Assembly: GCF_016316925.1 (NCBI RefSeq)
Contig: NZ_JAEEGB010000037.1
Span: forward strand, 85,044-149,043
Reading direction: 5' to 3'
DNA from: Clostridium aciditolerans
GTDB lineage: Bacteria; Bacillota; Clostridia; Clostridiales; Clostridiaceae
Length of the DNA: 64,000 nt
The notes under the pieces are model-generated. The model did not search any database. It was not told where the DNA came from and saw nothing but the letters and a program-made list of their open reading frames with translations. Position numbers and translations under genes: made by a program. Within the stretch, counting starts at the first letter, position 1, and each line of letters starts with the position of its first letter. Of the stretch, positions 1 through 9,239 are shown in pieces.

Positions 1-722
1 GTACCTTTCATACCTAATGATCTTGATTCAATAACTCCAGCACTTTCGAATTTTCTTAGTGCATTTACAATTACTGATCTTGTAATACCAACTTTATCCG
101 CTATTTTAGATGCTACAAGTAATCCCTCGCTTCCATCTAATTCATTAAATATATGTTCTACAGCTTCTAATTCTGAATAAGAAAGAGTACCTATTGCAAG
201 TTGTACAACAGCTTTTTTTCTAGCATCTTCCTCTATTTCATCATGCTTAGCTCTTAATATCTCAAGTCCAATAATCGTAGCACTATATTCTGATAATACT
301 AAATCCTCATCCGTAAATTGCTCATCGAATCTAGCAATTAATAAAGTTCCTAATCTTTCTCTATTACCAATAATCGGAACAATTGTAGTTAACTTATTCT
401 CAATACCACATGATTTGTCTTCATCGAATACACAATCACCTTGATTTGTTAAATTTGAAAGAGTTTCATGAATATTTAATAACTTATTATTATAACTCTC
501 TGGGAATCTCATCTCATTTAAAACTTTATCTTTAACTGTGTCACATTCAAATCCTGAAGAAAGATTGAAACCTAATATCTTTCCTCTTCTGCTTATTATA
601 TAAACATTGCAGTTTAGTACCTCGCTTAACAATTTACATATATCATCAAAAACTACTGGCTCAGTTCCTGTCTTTTGCAGTATCTTATTTAACATTCTTG
701 TTTTATTTAATAACGATGACAT
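1..722 (-). CDS. codY: CodY, GTP-sensing global transcriptional repressor (3' end cut by window edge)
   Basis: CodY senses GTP and branched-chain amino acids and represses stationary-phase and nutrient genes in Firmicutes. The reading frame starts at ATG 720-722 behind a GGAGG site and opens [15 protein letters not shown], the usual CodY start. About 240 codons are present; the family is near 258, so only the last residues are lost at the left edge. The visible C-terminal part has the winged-helix segment [20 protein letters not shown], the DNA-binding helix-turn-helix typical of CodY. It follows topA, as in many clostridia, but has its own candidate promoter. Confidence 0.96.
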   Translation of the reverse strand, partial: MSSLLNKTRMLNKILQKTGTEPVVFDDICKLLSEVLNCNVYIISRRGKILGFNLSSGFECDTVKDKVLNEMRFPESYNNKLLNIHETLSNLTNQGDCVFDEDKSCGIENKLTTIVPIIGNRERLGTLLIARFDEQFTDEDLVLSEYSATIIGLEILRAKHDEIEEDARKKAVVQLAIGTLSYSELEAVEHIFNELDGSEGLLVASKIADKVGITRSVIVNALRKFESAGVIESRSLGMKG

Positions 723-895
723 TTGCACTCCTCCTTAACATTATCTTTTATATAAATAACTCAAATTCACAAATCAAACAGTATTATAAAGTTCATACAT
801 TCCTTTTTAATTATTATTGTCAAAAATAAGTAAGATTATTGTACCAACAATTTAGACTTTTTGAAATATTTAGAATTATTTCTTATTCTTTAATT

Positions 896-924
896 ATAAT
901 AACATAATAGCAAGTACATTTCAA
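896..924 (-). promoter_or_regulatory. Candidate sigma-A promoter of codY
   Basis: On the minus strand TTGAAA (919-924) and TATTAT (896-901) are separated by exactly 17 bases, upstream of codY. Transcription would start about 165 bases before the codY ATG. I did not see a convincing CodY box in this leader. Confidence 0.55.
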
Positions 925-977
925 CAGTAATTTTGTAATATTCGACATATTTATTAATATTTTTTGATATATTTCCT

Positions 978-3116
978 TTATCCTTTATTATTGTTAACAT
1001 TTTCGATGTCATTTACAGAATTATTTATATTTTCTCCCTCTACTTTGTATTCCACATTCTTACACTCAGCATTTGTGCATTCCAAGTAATTTCCTTTAGA
1101 CTTGCTATATTTCTTTACCATCATACTACCGCAAACTGAACACTTTTCTGCTGCTGGTTCGAACCAACTTACAAAGTCACAATCTGGATAATTACTACAT
1201 CCATAAAATTTTCTTCCTTTTTTACTCTTTTTTACTAATATATTTCCAGCGCACTTTGGACATTTAACTTCTAATTCTTCTACTAATGGCTTTGTATTTT
1301 TACAGTCAGGATAACCTGGGCATGCAAGAAAGTCGCCAAACCTTCCGTGTTTAATAACCATATTTCTTCCACACTTCTCGCACTCTATATCTGTAACCTT
1401 ATCTTCTATCGTTATCTTAGCTACTTCTCTTTCTGCTATCTCTATTGCATCTTTTAAAGGTGTAAAAAATTGCCCTACAATTTCATTCCAATTTGCATTT
1501 CCATCTTCTACATTATCTAATTTTTCTTCCATTTCAGCTGTAAACTCAAGATCAACTATCTGTTTAAAATACTCACTGACTATGTTATTTACTATATCTC
1601 CAAGTTCTGTTGGCTTTAAAGTTTTCTTTTCTCTTTCAACATACTTTCTTTCTAATAATGTAGATATAATAGGCGCATAAGTACTTGGTCTTCCTATTCC
1701 ATTTTCTTCCAATGTCTTAACAAGACTTGCCTCCGAAAATCTAGCAGGTGGCTGAGTAAAGTGTTGTTTTCCATCTATAGATTTTTTTATAAGCTTTTCA
1801 TCTTCGGTTAGCTCAGGTAAATTGATATCCTCTTTTTCCTCATCAGTTGAGTATTCATATACCTTCATAAAGCCATCAAATTTAACTATAGATCCACTAG
1901 CCTTAAGACCATAGTCTCCATTTGCTATGTTTATTGATGTAACATCCATTATACATGAAGACATTTGACTTGCAACAAATCTATTCCAAATTAAAGAATA
2001 CAGTTTATACTGCTCATCCTTTAAGCTAGCTTTAGCAATTTCAGGAGTAATCTCCACATGAGTTGGTCTTATAGCTTCATGAGCATCCTGAGCATTTTTT
2101 TTGCCTTTATAGTTTCTTGGTTCTTTAGGAACATATCCATCTCCATACTGATCTATTATAAAGTTTTTACAAGATTCTTGCGCTTCTGTGGATATTCTTA
2201 CAGAGTCCGTTCTCATATATGTGATAAGACCCACTGTTCCAAATCCTTTTATATCTATACCTTCATATAGTTGTTGTGCAATTGACATAGTTCGTTTTGT
2301 TGCAAAATTCATTTTCTTATAAGCATCTTGTTGTAGAGTACTTGTAGTAAAAGGTGGTAAAGGATTTTTATTTTTAGAAGTCCTTTTAATACTCTTTACT
2401 ATAAATTCCCCATTTTCTAGTTCTTTTATTATTTTATCTACTTCTTCTTTATTGCTAATTTCAATTTTTTTCTTACCTAAAGTAGTAAGTCTGACATTAA
2501 AAGTTTTTTTAGAATCTCCCTTATGAAGTGCACATTCAACTGTCCAATACTCCTTAGGGATAAAGTCTAATATTTCTTTTTCTCTATCACATATCATTCT
2601 TAATGCAACGGATTGAACTCTTCCTGCACTTAGCCCCCATTTTACCTTTCTCCAAAGTATAGGACTAATCTTATAACCAACTAGTCTGTCTAAAACTCTT
2701 CTAGCTTGTTGAGCATTTACCAAATTAATGTTTATTTCTCTTGGCTCTTTTATAGCACTTTTTATTGCATTTTTGGTGATTTCATGAAATTCTATTCTAC
2801 ATTTATCTTCTTCATTTAGCTTAAGTATATGTGCTAAATGCCATGAAATCGCTTCTCCTTCCCTATCAGGGTCCGTTGCCAGGTATACCTTTTCACTTTT
2901 CTTAGCTTCTTTTTTTAATTTATCTAATAATTCTCCCTTACCTCTTATAGTTATATATTTAGGATTGTATTCATTATCTATATCAACTCCTAATTGACTT
3001 TTAGGAAGATCTCTTACATGTCCCATAGATGCTTCTACTACATAATTCTTACCTAAATATTTTCCTATGGTTTTTGCCTTTGCTGGTGATTCAACTATAA
3101 CTAATTTTTGTCCCAT
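978..3116 (-). CDS. topA: DNA topoisomerase I
   Basis: Type IA topoisomerase that relaxes negatively supercoiled DNA. The 712 residues match the family length. The N-terminus (KLVIVESPAKAKTI) is a Toprim domain with the acidic DPDREGE motif. The active-site tyrosine lies in GLITYMRTDSVRIS near residue 300. The C-terminus has three zinc-ribbon modules with paired CxxC motifs, then a short Asn-rich tail. The start is ATG with GGAG six bases upstream. It lies between dprA and codY, a common clostridial and Bacillus neighbourhood. Confidence 0.97.
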   Translation of the reverse strand: MGQKLVIVESPAKAKTIGKYLGKNYVVEASMGHVRDLPKSQLGVDIDNEYNPKYITIRGKGELLDKLKKEAKKSEKVYLATDPDREGEAISWHLAHILKLNEEDKCRIEFHEITKNAIKSAIKEPREININLVNAQQARRVLDRLVGYKISPILWRKVKWGLSAGRVQSVALRMICDREKEILDFIPKEYWTVECALHKGDSKKTFNVRLTTLGKKKIEISNKEEVDKIIKELENGEFIVKSIKRTSKNKNPLPPFTTSTLQQDAYKKMNFATKRTMSIAQQLYEGIDIKGFGTVGLITYMRTDSVRISTEAQESCKNFIIDQYGDGYVPKEPRNYKGKKNAQDAHEAIRPTHVEITPEIAKASLKDEQYKLYSLIWNRFVASQMSSCIMDVTSINIANGDYGLKASGSIVKFDGFMKVYEYSTDEEKEDINLPELTEDEKLIKKSIDGKQHFTQPPARFSEASLVKTLEENGIGRPSTYAPIISTLLERKYVEREKKTLKPTELGDIVNNIVSEYFKQIVDLEFTAEMEEKLDNVEDGNANWNEIVGQFFTPLKDAIEIAEREVAKITIEDKVTDIECEKCGRNMVIKHGRFGDFLACPGYPDCKNTKPLVEELEVKCPKCAGNILVKKSKKGRKFYGCSNYPDCDFVSWFEPAAEKCSVCGSMMVKKYSKSKGNYLECTNAECKNVEYKVEGENINNSVNDIENVNNNKG

Positions 3117-3378
3117 TACGTACTCCAGTAAATAATAAATTTTACCGAAGTGTTTGCACCCCCTTATTTTGAACTAGTTGTACTATTATATATTTTCTTT
3201 ACATTTACTAAATACTATTCTTCATTTAAACAAATATACCTTATTTTATATCATAGCTCATAATACTAGTGCTTGAACCTTATTTACATATGATATAATC
3301 TCCACTAAGTTTTTAGATACATTTGCTGAGCAAAAATAATATGACTAAATTTAAGTTTTACTTTACATATTAAGTTAG

Positions 3379-4467
3379 TCAAATCTTACTTTCTACTTTT
3401 ACATAATAGTTTCCTGGAAGACATAATATTTCATCTTCAAGCTGCAATTCAAATAATACCTCATATAATTGTTTTATGTCAATATTTGTTCTTTTAAATA
3501 TATCATCTACATGTATAGGTTCATTAGTTAAAATATTATAAATTTGTCTTTGCAAGCCGCTTTTTTTCAAGGAATTCGTCTTATTATTTGCTCTATACTG
3601 AATATTTAAAATTTGAAATAAATCTTCAAAATTTGTAAAAGGATATGCTCCATCTCTAATTAGTTTATTAGTTCCTTTGCTTATCTCTGAAAAAATAGAA
3701 CCAGGTACTGCTACTATATCTTTTCCTTGTTCTAGTGCTAATCCTGCTGTAATTAAAGAGCCACTCTTTTCTGCTGCTTCTACAACAATTATTAAATCAC
3801 TTAACCCACTAATAATTCTATTTCTTATAGGGAAATTACGACTAAGGGGCATTGTCCCTGGCAGAAATTCCGAAATCACACATCCATCTTCTAATATATC
3901 ATCGTATAACTTTTTATTTTCTCTAGGATACACTACATCAATCCCTGAGCCTAATACTGCGCAAGTGTAACCTTTACTTTCCACCGAGGCTCTATGTGCA
4001 CAAGCATCAATTCCTCTTGCCATTCCACTTATAATATTTATATTATGAGCAGAAATCTCCTTACTTATAATAGTTGCTGCATTTCTGCCATAAATACTAC
4101 AATTTCTGGCCCCTATAATTCCCACGCTTAAATTTTTATTAAGTCTTTCTATGTTACCTTTATAAAATAATACTGAAGGTGCATCTATTTGATTTTTTAA
4201 TTTATTTGGATATTTATTATTATAAAAATTTATACTATCAATGCCTTTATCTTTAATTACTTTCATCGAATCTTCTAATGACCTTTTATTCCATGCCTTT
4301 TTTAAATAATATTTAATCTTTTCATGCTCCATACTTATATCTATATTTTTTCCCTCATAATTGCTATAGTACCATATTTCTTCTAAACTATTAAAATTCT
4401 CAATTAAACTTAACTTAATTTTGTTTGATAAATTTACTGAGCAAAACCATAAATCATATATGTCCAT
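3379..4467 (-). CDS. dprA: DNA processing protein DprA (Smf)
   Basis: DprA binds incoming single-stranded DNA and loads RecA in natural transformation; homologues are also kept in species not known to be competent. The Rossmann-like core is clear: GIIGARNCSIYG near residue 117, SGMARGID near 147, then VLGSGIDVVYP and the SGSLITAGLALEQG segment. A C-terminal winged-helix-like domain follows (residues ~300-360). The 362 residues fit the family. The start ATG has AAAGGAG five bases upstream. topA lies downstream. comM would normally be next upstream but is separated here by two plus-strand genes. Confidence 0.95.
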   Translation of the reverse strand: MDIYDLWFCSVNLSNKIKLSLIENFNSLEEIWYYSNYEGKNIDISMEHEKIKYYLKKAWNKRSLEDSMKVIKDKGIDSINFYNNKYPNKLKNQIDAPSVLFYKGNIERLNKNLSVGIIGARNCSIYGRNAATIISKEISAHNINIISGMARGIDACAHRASVESKGYTCAVLGSGIDVVYPRENKKLYDDILEDGCVISEFLPGTMPLSRNFPIRNRIISGLSDLIIVVEAAEKSGSLITAGLALEQGKDIVAVPGSIFSEISKGTNKLIRDGAYPFTNFEDLFQILNIQYRANNKTNSLKKSGLQRQIYNILTNEPIHVDDIFKRTNIDIKQLYEVLFELQLEDEILCLPGNYYVKVESKI

Positions 4468-4809
4468 TTTTTCTCCTTTCTTGAATATGTTATATCATAC
4501 ATATTCAGAAACAATAAGTCAGTATGTCAAATTTGCGACCTACTGCATCAATAACCCCACTGATAATAAAATATCTCCAAACTATATTTACTTATCAGTG
4601 GTAAAGTATGCTATAACTTTTGATTTATTATCTTTCAGATGCTTAAAATTCTTGTCAGAATTTCCTACTTTTATTCAATTTATTTTATAGATTAAATATA
4701 CAAAAACAAATATTGTAGTTTTATATTTATTTCTATGTTATATTATTATTTGTTTATTAAAATTAACTTATAGATTTGTAATATTTACTACATGAAGGGA
4801 GATTTGATT
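4468..4809. other. Intergenic stretch between divergent dprA and the MBL gene, with a hairpin
   Basis: It holds no credible gene. One clear structure is a perfect 10-bp inverted repeat, CCACTGATAA at 4557-4566 and TTATCAGTGG at 4592-4601, with a 25-base loop. Around 4500-4610 the base composition is richer in GC than the flanks. On the minus strand this would sit in the dprA leader. I do not recognise a known riboswitch in it. Confidence 0.5.
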
Positions 4810-5613
4810 GTGGAAAAAATAGTTATACTAGGTACTGGATCTGCTATGGTTACTAAATGTTACAATACATGTTTTACCCTGTCTAATGGAGATGAACACT
4901 TTCTTGTAGATACAGGTGGGGGAAACACTATACTTTCAAACTTAGAAAAGGCTGATATATCCGTGAGTAAAATTCATAATGTTTTTATATCTCACAGCCA
5001 TAATGATCACATCACCGGAATAGTATGGATAATTAGAGCTGTTGCTCAACAGATATTAAATGGTAATTATGAAGGTAATTTGTATATTTACTGTCATAAA
5101 GAAGTGGTCAGTATAATTAGAACAATAAGTAACTTGCTGCTTCAAAAAAAGTTTACTCAATATATCGATAATAGGGTATTTTTCGAAGAAATTTCGGATA
5201 ATTCTTCTAGAAAAATAATAGATTGGAATATAAATTTCTTTGATATTAAGAGTAATAAACAGCTTCAATTTGGCTTTACTACAAATTTAATTAATGGAAA
5301 AACCCTTACTTTTTTAGGTGATGAACCTTATAATGGTAAATTGTATAACTACAGCTGTGGTGTAGATTATCTTATCCACGAAGCTTTTTGTTTATATTCA
5401 CAGAAAGAACTATTTAAGCCTTATGAAAAGTTTCACTCTACAGTAAAGGATGCCTGTGAAAATGCATCAAAATTAAATGTAAAAAATATAATTTTAATTC
5501 ACACCGAGGATAAAAATTTGCCAAAACGAAAGAAACTTTATTCTGAGGAAGGCAGGCAATTCTTTGATGGAAACATTATCGTACCAAATGATTTAGAAAC
5601 ATTATATCTTTAG
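4810..5613 (+). CDS. Metallo-beta-lactamase fold hydrolase, RNase Z-like
   Basis: A metal-dependent hydrolase of the MBL superfamily; the substrate is unknown. It opens with KIVILGTGSA and carries the metal motif SHSHNDH (residues 61-67), Asp171 in FLGDEP, His190 and a late His near 231 (IHTED). A GTG start at 4810 is chosen: AAGGGAGA at 4795-4802 is spaced for it, while an in-frame ATG at 4792 lies on that ribosome binding site and has none of its own. This gives 267 residues. The next gene starts 20 bases downstream, so the two form an operon. Both run against the surrounding genes. Confidence 0.85.
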   Translation: MEKIVILGTGSAMVTKCYNTCFTLSNGDEHFLVDTGGGNTILSNLEKADISVSKIHNVFISHSHNDHITGIVWIIRAVAQQILNGNYEGNLYIYCHKEVVSIIRTISNLLLQKKFTQYIDNRVFFEEISDNSSRKIIDWNINFFDIKSNKQLQFGFTTNLINGKTLTFLGDEPYNGKLYNYSCGVDYLIHEAFCLYSQKELFKPYEKFHSTVKDACENASKLNVKNIILIHTEDKNLPKRKKLYSEEGRQFFDGNIIVPNDLETLYL

Positions 5614-5633
5614 TTTTGAAAGGAGGATTTATA

Positions 5634-6452
5634 ATGGATAAGCTGTTATTTGGAATATCTGGTATTCCAATTGGAGATGGTTCACAAAAATTTAATTATA
5701 TTTCTGCTATTAGTTATTTAAGATCTATAGGCCTGGACGCAATGGAGCTTCCATTTGTACGTTCAGTTAACGTTACTGAAAAAAATAAAGATTTGATATT
5801 AGCTGCAAAATTAGAAAATGACTTCTATCTTTCAGCCCATGGTTCTTATTATATCAATTTAAATGCCGATGAAGAAGATAAGCAATCACAATCTATAGAA
5901 AGAATACTAAAAGGCAGTGATGGTATTTCAAAGGTTGGTGGGAAAAGTCTAATTTTCCATGCTGGTTATTATTTAAAAGACTCTAAGGAAGAAACATACA
6001 ATACTATAAAGGAAAATCTTCTTAAACTGCCTTATAATGGAGTTGACTATAGATTAGAAACTACAGGAAAAGGGACTCAGTTTGGAAGTCTTGAAGAGCT
6101 AGTTTCTATTTGCAAAGAAGTTCCTAGCTGTAAATTGTGTATAGACTTTTCTCATATACATGCAAGGTATAATGGAAGCTTAAAAAGCTATGATGATTTC
6201 GCTGAAATCCTAAATTTCATACAGCAGGAGTTAGGCGAATCAGCATTAAAAGATTTACACATGCATATGTCTGGAATAAATTATAGTATAAAAGGAGAGC
6301 GAAATCACCTCCCTTTTCTTGAAAGTGATTTTAAATTTGTTGATTGTCTAAAAGCTTTGAAAGATTTTGATGTAAAAGGATGTATAATATGTGAAAGTCC
6401 TATACTTGAGAAAGATTCGCTTTTATTAAAAGAAACCTATGAAAAGCTATAG
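5634..6452 (+). CDS. Endonuclease IV-like TIM-barrel protein (AP endonuclease family 2)
   Basis: A xylose-isomerase-like TIM barrel related to endonuclease IV, which cuts abasic DNA with three zinc ions. Most metal ligands can be placed: His69 (SAHGSYY), His109 (FHAGYY), Glu142 (LETTGKG), Asp171 and His174 (IDFSHIH), a His in HMHMSG near 209, His225 and Glu254 (CESP). Positions 69 and 109 equal those of E. coli Nfo. The start is ATG 5634 behind AGGAGG (5621-5626), giving 272 residues. It forms an operon with the MBL gene. A role in abasic-site repair is likely, but a sugar-isomerase role cannot be excluded. Confidence 0.8.
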   Translation: MDKLLFGISGIPIGDGSQKFNYISAISYLRSIGLDAMELPFVRSVNVTEKNKDLILAAKLENDFYLSAHGSYYINLNADEEDKQSQSIERILKGSDGISKVGGKSLIFHAGYYLKDSKEETYNTIKENLLKLPYNGVDYRLETTGKGTQFGSLEELVSICKEVPSCKLCIDFSHIHARYNGSLKSYDDFAEILNFIQQELGESALKDLHMHMSGINYSIKGERNHLPFLESDFKFVDCLKALKDFDVKGCIICESPILEKDSLLLKETYEKL

Positions 6453-6512
6453 TAGACTCTTTTCATATTCAAAAAAACTTATCAAAATATTCATAGAAAT
6501 ATAACATACTTT

Positions 6513-6678
6513 TATCCGATGACTACCCGCTCTAATACTCCCCCGCACTCTGTGAAAGCGACTATCACCAAATCACAGATTTGGGATATCTGCTTTTCTC
6601 AAAGTGGGAGTAAAGAGCGGCTACGTCCCTGGATAACGATTTCTAAGCATCAGATGGAATTAAAACTCCATCTGATGC
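6513..6678. repeat. GC-rich structured intergenic element: long imperfect palindrome plus second hairpin
   Basis: Left arm 6527-6559 and right arm 6592-6620 form a long imperfect stem (CCGCTCT...AGAGCGG outside, GAAAGC...GCTTTTC inside). TTATCC at the left flank and GGATAA at 6631-6636 extend it. A second hairpin follows, GCATCAGATGGA (6647-6658) with TCCATCTGATGC (6667-6678) and an 8-base loop. The region is much richer in GC than its surroundings. The 68-codon open frame across it has no ribosome binding site and is not taken as a gene. It may be a mobile repeat or a small RNA. Confidence 0.6.
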
Positions 6679-6731
6679 CAAGAACTCTGTTTATCTTATT
6701 AAAAGTTGTATTTCCTATTAAGTAAATAAAT

Positions 6732-6766
6732 ATTTAGGCACAGTTCATTGGTGACTGTGCCTAAAT
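6732..6766 (-). terminator. Hairpin terminator of comM
   Basis: A perfect 13-bp stem, ATTTAGGCACAGT (6732-6744) with ACTGTGCCTAAAT (6754-6766), has a 9-base loop. It overlaps the comM stop codon and is followed on the minus strand by an AT-rich run. It may work in both directions. Confidence 0.7.
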
Positions 6767-8284
6767 AATCTTTTCGTTTAAAAATCTTCTATACTGAAGT
6801 GCTTCTATAATATCACCTTCTTGTATAGATTCTCTTCCATTTAAATCAGCGATAGTTCTAGATACTTTTAGTATTCTACTGTATGCTCTAGTACTTAGGT
6901 TATATCTATTATAAATCTTTTCTATAATTTTATTGGTTTTGCTATTTATCTTACAATACTTCTTTATAAGTCTGCTATCCATCTGTGAATTACAATATAT
7001 TTTTTCATTTTTAAACCTATTTTTTTGTATCTTCCTGGCTTTTTCAACTCTTAATCGGATATTTTTTGATGATTCCGCTGTGCCTTTAGATTTAGCTTGA
7101 AGTTCCTCATAGGAAAGAGTGTTTACAAATGTGAATAAATCTATTCTATCGAGCAGTGGGCCAGATAATTTACTTATATATCTTCTTCTTTCGTATTCAC
7201 TGCAGGTGCACTGTTTCATAGAACCATAAAAGCCGCACTGGCATGGATTAGTAGAAATAACAGCCATAAAATTGCTTGGATAAGTCACCGCTCCAGTCAT
7301 CCTGCTTATTTTAATATTTCTATCTTCCATAGGCTGTCTTAATACTTCTAAAACGCTTTTTTTAAATTCTAAAACCTCATCTAAAAACAGCACCCCATTT
7401 TGCGCTAAAGAAACCTCTCCTGGCATTAAATTTCTACCGCCACCTACTAGAGCAGTGGTGGTAGTAGTGTGATGAGGGTTCCTAAAAGGCCTTTCGTAAA
7501 TAAGTCCTTTATTTTTTTCTAAATTCCCAGATACACTGTAAATTTTAGTTACCTCTAAAGCCTCATCGTAGCTTAAAGGAGGTAAAATAGTTGGTATTCT
7601 TTGCGCTATCATGGTTTTCCCGCTTCCTGGTGGCCCAATCATAGCTATATTATGGTTGCCTGCTGCTGCTACCTCTACAGCTCTTTTACAACTTTCTTGT
7701 CCTACTACATCCTCAAAATCCAATCTGTTCTCAATTTTATATTTTTGCTTTTTACAATAGTAGGGCATTAAATCTCTATATTTAATATATGAAACTACTT
7801 CTTTTAAATTTTCAAAAGGATATATTTTGGCTCCATTTATAATTGAAGATTCTTTAGCATTTTCCATAGGAATAATAAAATTGTTTATATTATTATTTTT
7901 GCTTTCTATTCCAATAGGCAATACTCCTTTAACTCCTTTAAGATCACCAGAAAGAGATAATTCTCCAATTATCAAGAAATCATTTGCATCATCAAAACTT
8001 ATTTGCTCTGTAGCTATTAGTATTCCTATAGCAATAGGTAAATCAAATAATGATCCTACTTTTTTTACATCTGCCGGGGCAAGGTTTATTATTATTCTAT
8101 TTATAGGAAATTCAAAGCCAGAATTTACTATAGCTGCCCTTACCCTTTCTTTTGATTCTTTAACAGACATATCTGCAAGTCCTACAATATTAAAACAGGG
8201 TAATCCTCTTTCAATGTCAACCTCTACAGAAACCATAACACCTTCTATTCCTGTAAAAGTAGCAGCTTTAATTTTTACTGCCAT
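6761..8284 (-). CDS. comM: YifB/ComM family Mg-chelatase-like AAA+ ATPase
   Basis: ComM is a hexameric helicase that promotes branch migration during integration of transforming DNA; in Firmicutes the homologue is often called YifB. The protein starts MAVKIKAATF and has an N-terminal Lon-protease-like ChlI domain, then a Walker A motif GPPGSGKT near residue 215, Walker B (LFLDE) and a CxCG-type cysteine group (NPCQCGFYG). ATG 8282-8284 is chosen because AGAGGTGA precedes it; the longer frame to 8356 adds 24 residues with no homology that I can see. This gives 507 residues. It is separated from dprA by two plus-strand genes. Confidence 0.93.
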   Translation of the reverse strand: MAVKIKAATFTGIEGVMVSVEVDIERGLPCFNIVGLADMSVKESKERVRAAIVNSGFEFPINRIIINLAPADVKKVGSLFDLPIAIGILIATEQISFDDANDFLIIGELSLSGDLKGVKGVLPIGIESKNNNINNFIIPMENAKESSIINGAKIYPFENLKEVVSYIKYRDLMPYYCKKQKYKIENRLDFEDVVGQESCKRAVEVAAAGNHNIAMIGPPGSGKTMIAQRIPTILPPLSYDEALEVTKIYSVSGNLEKNKGLIYERPFRNPHHTTTTTALVGGGRNLMPGEVSLAQNGVLFLDEVLEFKKSVLEVLRQPMEDRNIKISRMTGAVTYPSNFMAVISTNPCQCGFYGSMKQCTCSEYERRRYISKLSGPLLDRIDLFTFVNTLSYEELQAKSKGTAESSKNIRLRVEKARKIQKNRFKNEKIYCNSQMDSRLIKKYCKINSKTNKIIEKIYNRYNLSTRAYSRILKVSRTIADLNGRESIQEGDIIEALQYRRFLNEKII

Positions 8285-8703
8285 AATATCACCTCTGTTA
8301 AAGCTTTGACATTTAAAATAGTTTATATACATAAAATCCCACAAAGGCCCCATCATTATAAAAATAACCTATAATATGATTTTCCCTTAATACATATCGT
8401 ATTTACAAATTAAATTAATATTGCTAAAATTAAAACATATTAGTATTTCGTACATCTGCAACAGATTTCTTGACTTCACATAGGATTTTAACCCCATTAT
8501 GAAGCTTAAAAATCTTTACCTAATAGCACAACATCAACTCTTTCTCTTCATCCTATTAAGAAAGGGTATTAGATTCGGTAGCTATCATATAAAATATCTA
8601 ACTAAAAATATAAAATTTACATTTAAGGAAATCATTTACATATTGTGTTTAATTCATTAAAATATACATATAAGATAGTAATCTTAATGAAAGGAGAGAA
8701 TTT
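8285..8703. other. Divergent intergenic region between comM and yraN
   Basis: It holds no gene that I can support. It is AT-rich with a more complex stretch at about 8440-8600, containing a short hairpin (ATCTG-CAA-CAGAT near 8454). I recognise no known RNA or repeat in it. It must carry the promoters of comM (minus) and yraN (plus), but I see no strong -35/-10 pair. Confidence 0.4.
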
Positions 8704-9072
8704 ATGCATTCTTTTAACAAGGATATAGGATCCCTGGGCGAAGAGATTGCTGAAACTTATCTAAGGCAAGTCGGATATACAGTGCTAGATAGAAACTTTA
8801 GATGTAAAATCGGTGAAATAGATATAATAGGAAGGGATGGAGATTATATCTGTTTTATTGAGGTAAAAACTCGATATGGCTCCATATATGGAAGCCCCTG
8901 TGAAGCAGTAAATTATTCAAAACAAAGAAGAATTTATAAAACTGCTGAAGCTTATATAATGAGAAAAAAACTTTTTAAGTTTAACTTTAGATTTGATGTT
9001 ATAGAAATCATATTAAATAATTCCAATAATACTCCGTCCATTAGGCTTATAAAAGATGCTTTCCAAATATAA
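8704..9072 (+). CDS. yraN: YraN/UPF0102 family nuclease-like protein
   Basis: A small protein of the PD-(D/E)XK nuclease-like UPF0102 family, whose exact role is not settled. The diagnostic segment is GEIDIIGRDGDYICFIEVK, with the acidic and lysine residues of the nuclease fold, after an opening LGEEIAETYL. The 122 residues match the family. ATG is preceded by AAAGGAGAG. In related clostridia it usually lies between rnhB and comM in the same direction. Here it is in that place but on the opposite strand, so it needs its own promoter. Confidence 0.92.
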   Translation: MHSFNKDIGSLGEEIAETYLRQVGYTVLDRNFRCKIGEIDIIGRDGDYICFIEVKTRYGSIYGSPCEAVNYSKQRRIYKTAEAYIMRKKLFKFNFRFDVIEIILNNSNNTPSIRLIKDAFQI

Positions 9073-9091
9073 TTTTCTTCTATGTTTATAT

Positions 9092-9118
9092 AAGGCTAAA
9101 CCAAGTAGGCTTAGCTTT
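9092..9118 (+). terminator. Weak hairpin after yraN
   Basis: AAGGCTAA (9092-9099) pairs with TTAGCTTT (9111-9118), with one G-T pair and an 11-base loop. The downstream T-run is poor, so termination is only likely. Confidence 0.4.
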
Positions 9119-9194
9119 AATTATAATATTGAGTATTAAGATTATATGAGCTGTTTTTAGAAATACCTTAACATTTATCTTACGTTAACGCAAT

Positions 9195-9225
9195 GAATGA
9201 CACTTTAAACTTAAAAGTGTCATTC
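9195..9225. terminator. Hairpin between convergent yraN and rnhB
   Basis: A perfect 12-bp stem, GAATGACACTTT (9195-9206) with AAAGTGTCATTC (9214-9225), has a 7-base loop. It lies 15 bases past the rnhB stop. No clean T-tract follows on either strand. It is probably a terminator for rnhB or a bidirectional one. Confidence 0.5.
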
Positions 9226-9239
9226 TCTAATTATAAATT

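Noticed and set aside
723-895. CodY autoregulatory box in the codY leader
   Set aside because: No sequence close enough to AATTTTCWGAAAATT was found.
3318-4445. Similarity between 3318-3337 and 4426-4445 (GATAnATTTnCTGAGCAAAA)
   Set aside because: A 20-base match with two differences in such AT-rich DNA can arise by chance, and no longer similarity or shared feature supports a duplicated dprA start.
4421-4690. 89-codon plus-strand frame over the dprA start
   Set aside because: It overlaps the dprA coding start and leader, lacks a ribosome binding site and has no recognisable product.
6519-6725. 68-codon open frame on the plus strand
   Set aside because: It has no ribosome binding site, lies across a long palindrome, and its product resembles no protein family. 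Treated as part of a repeat.
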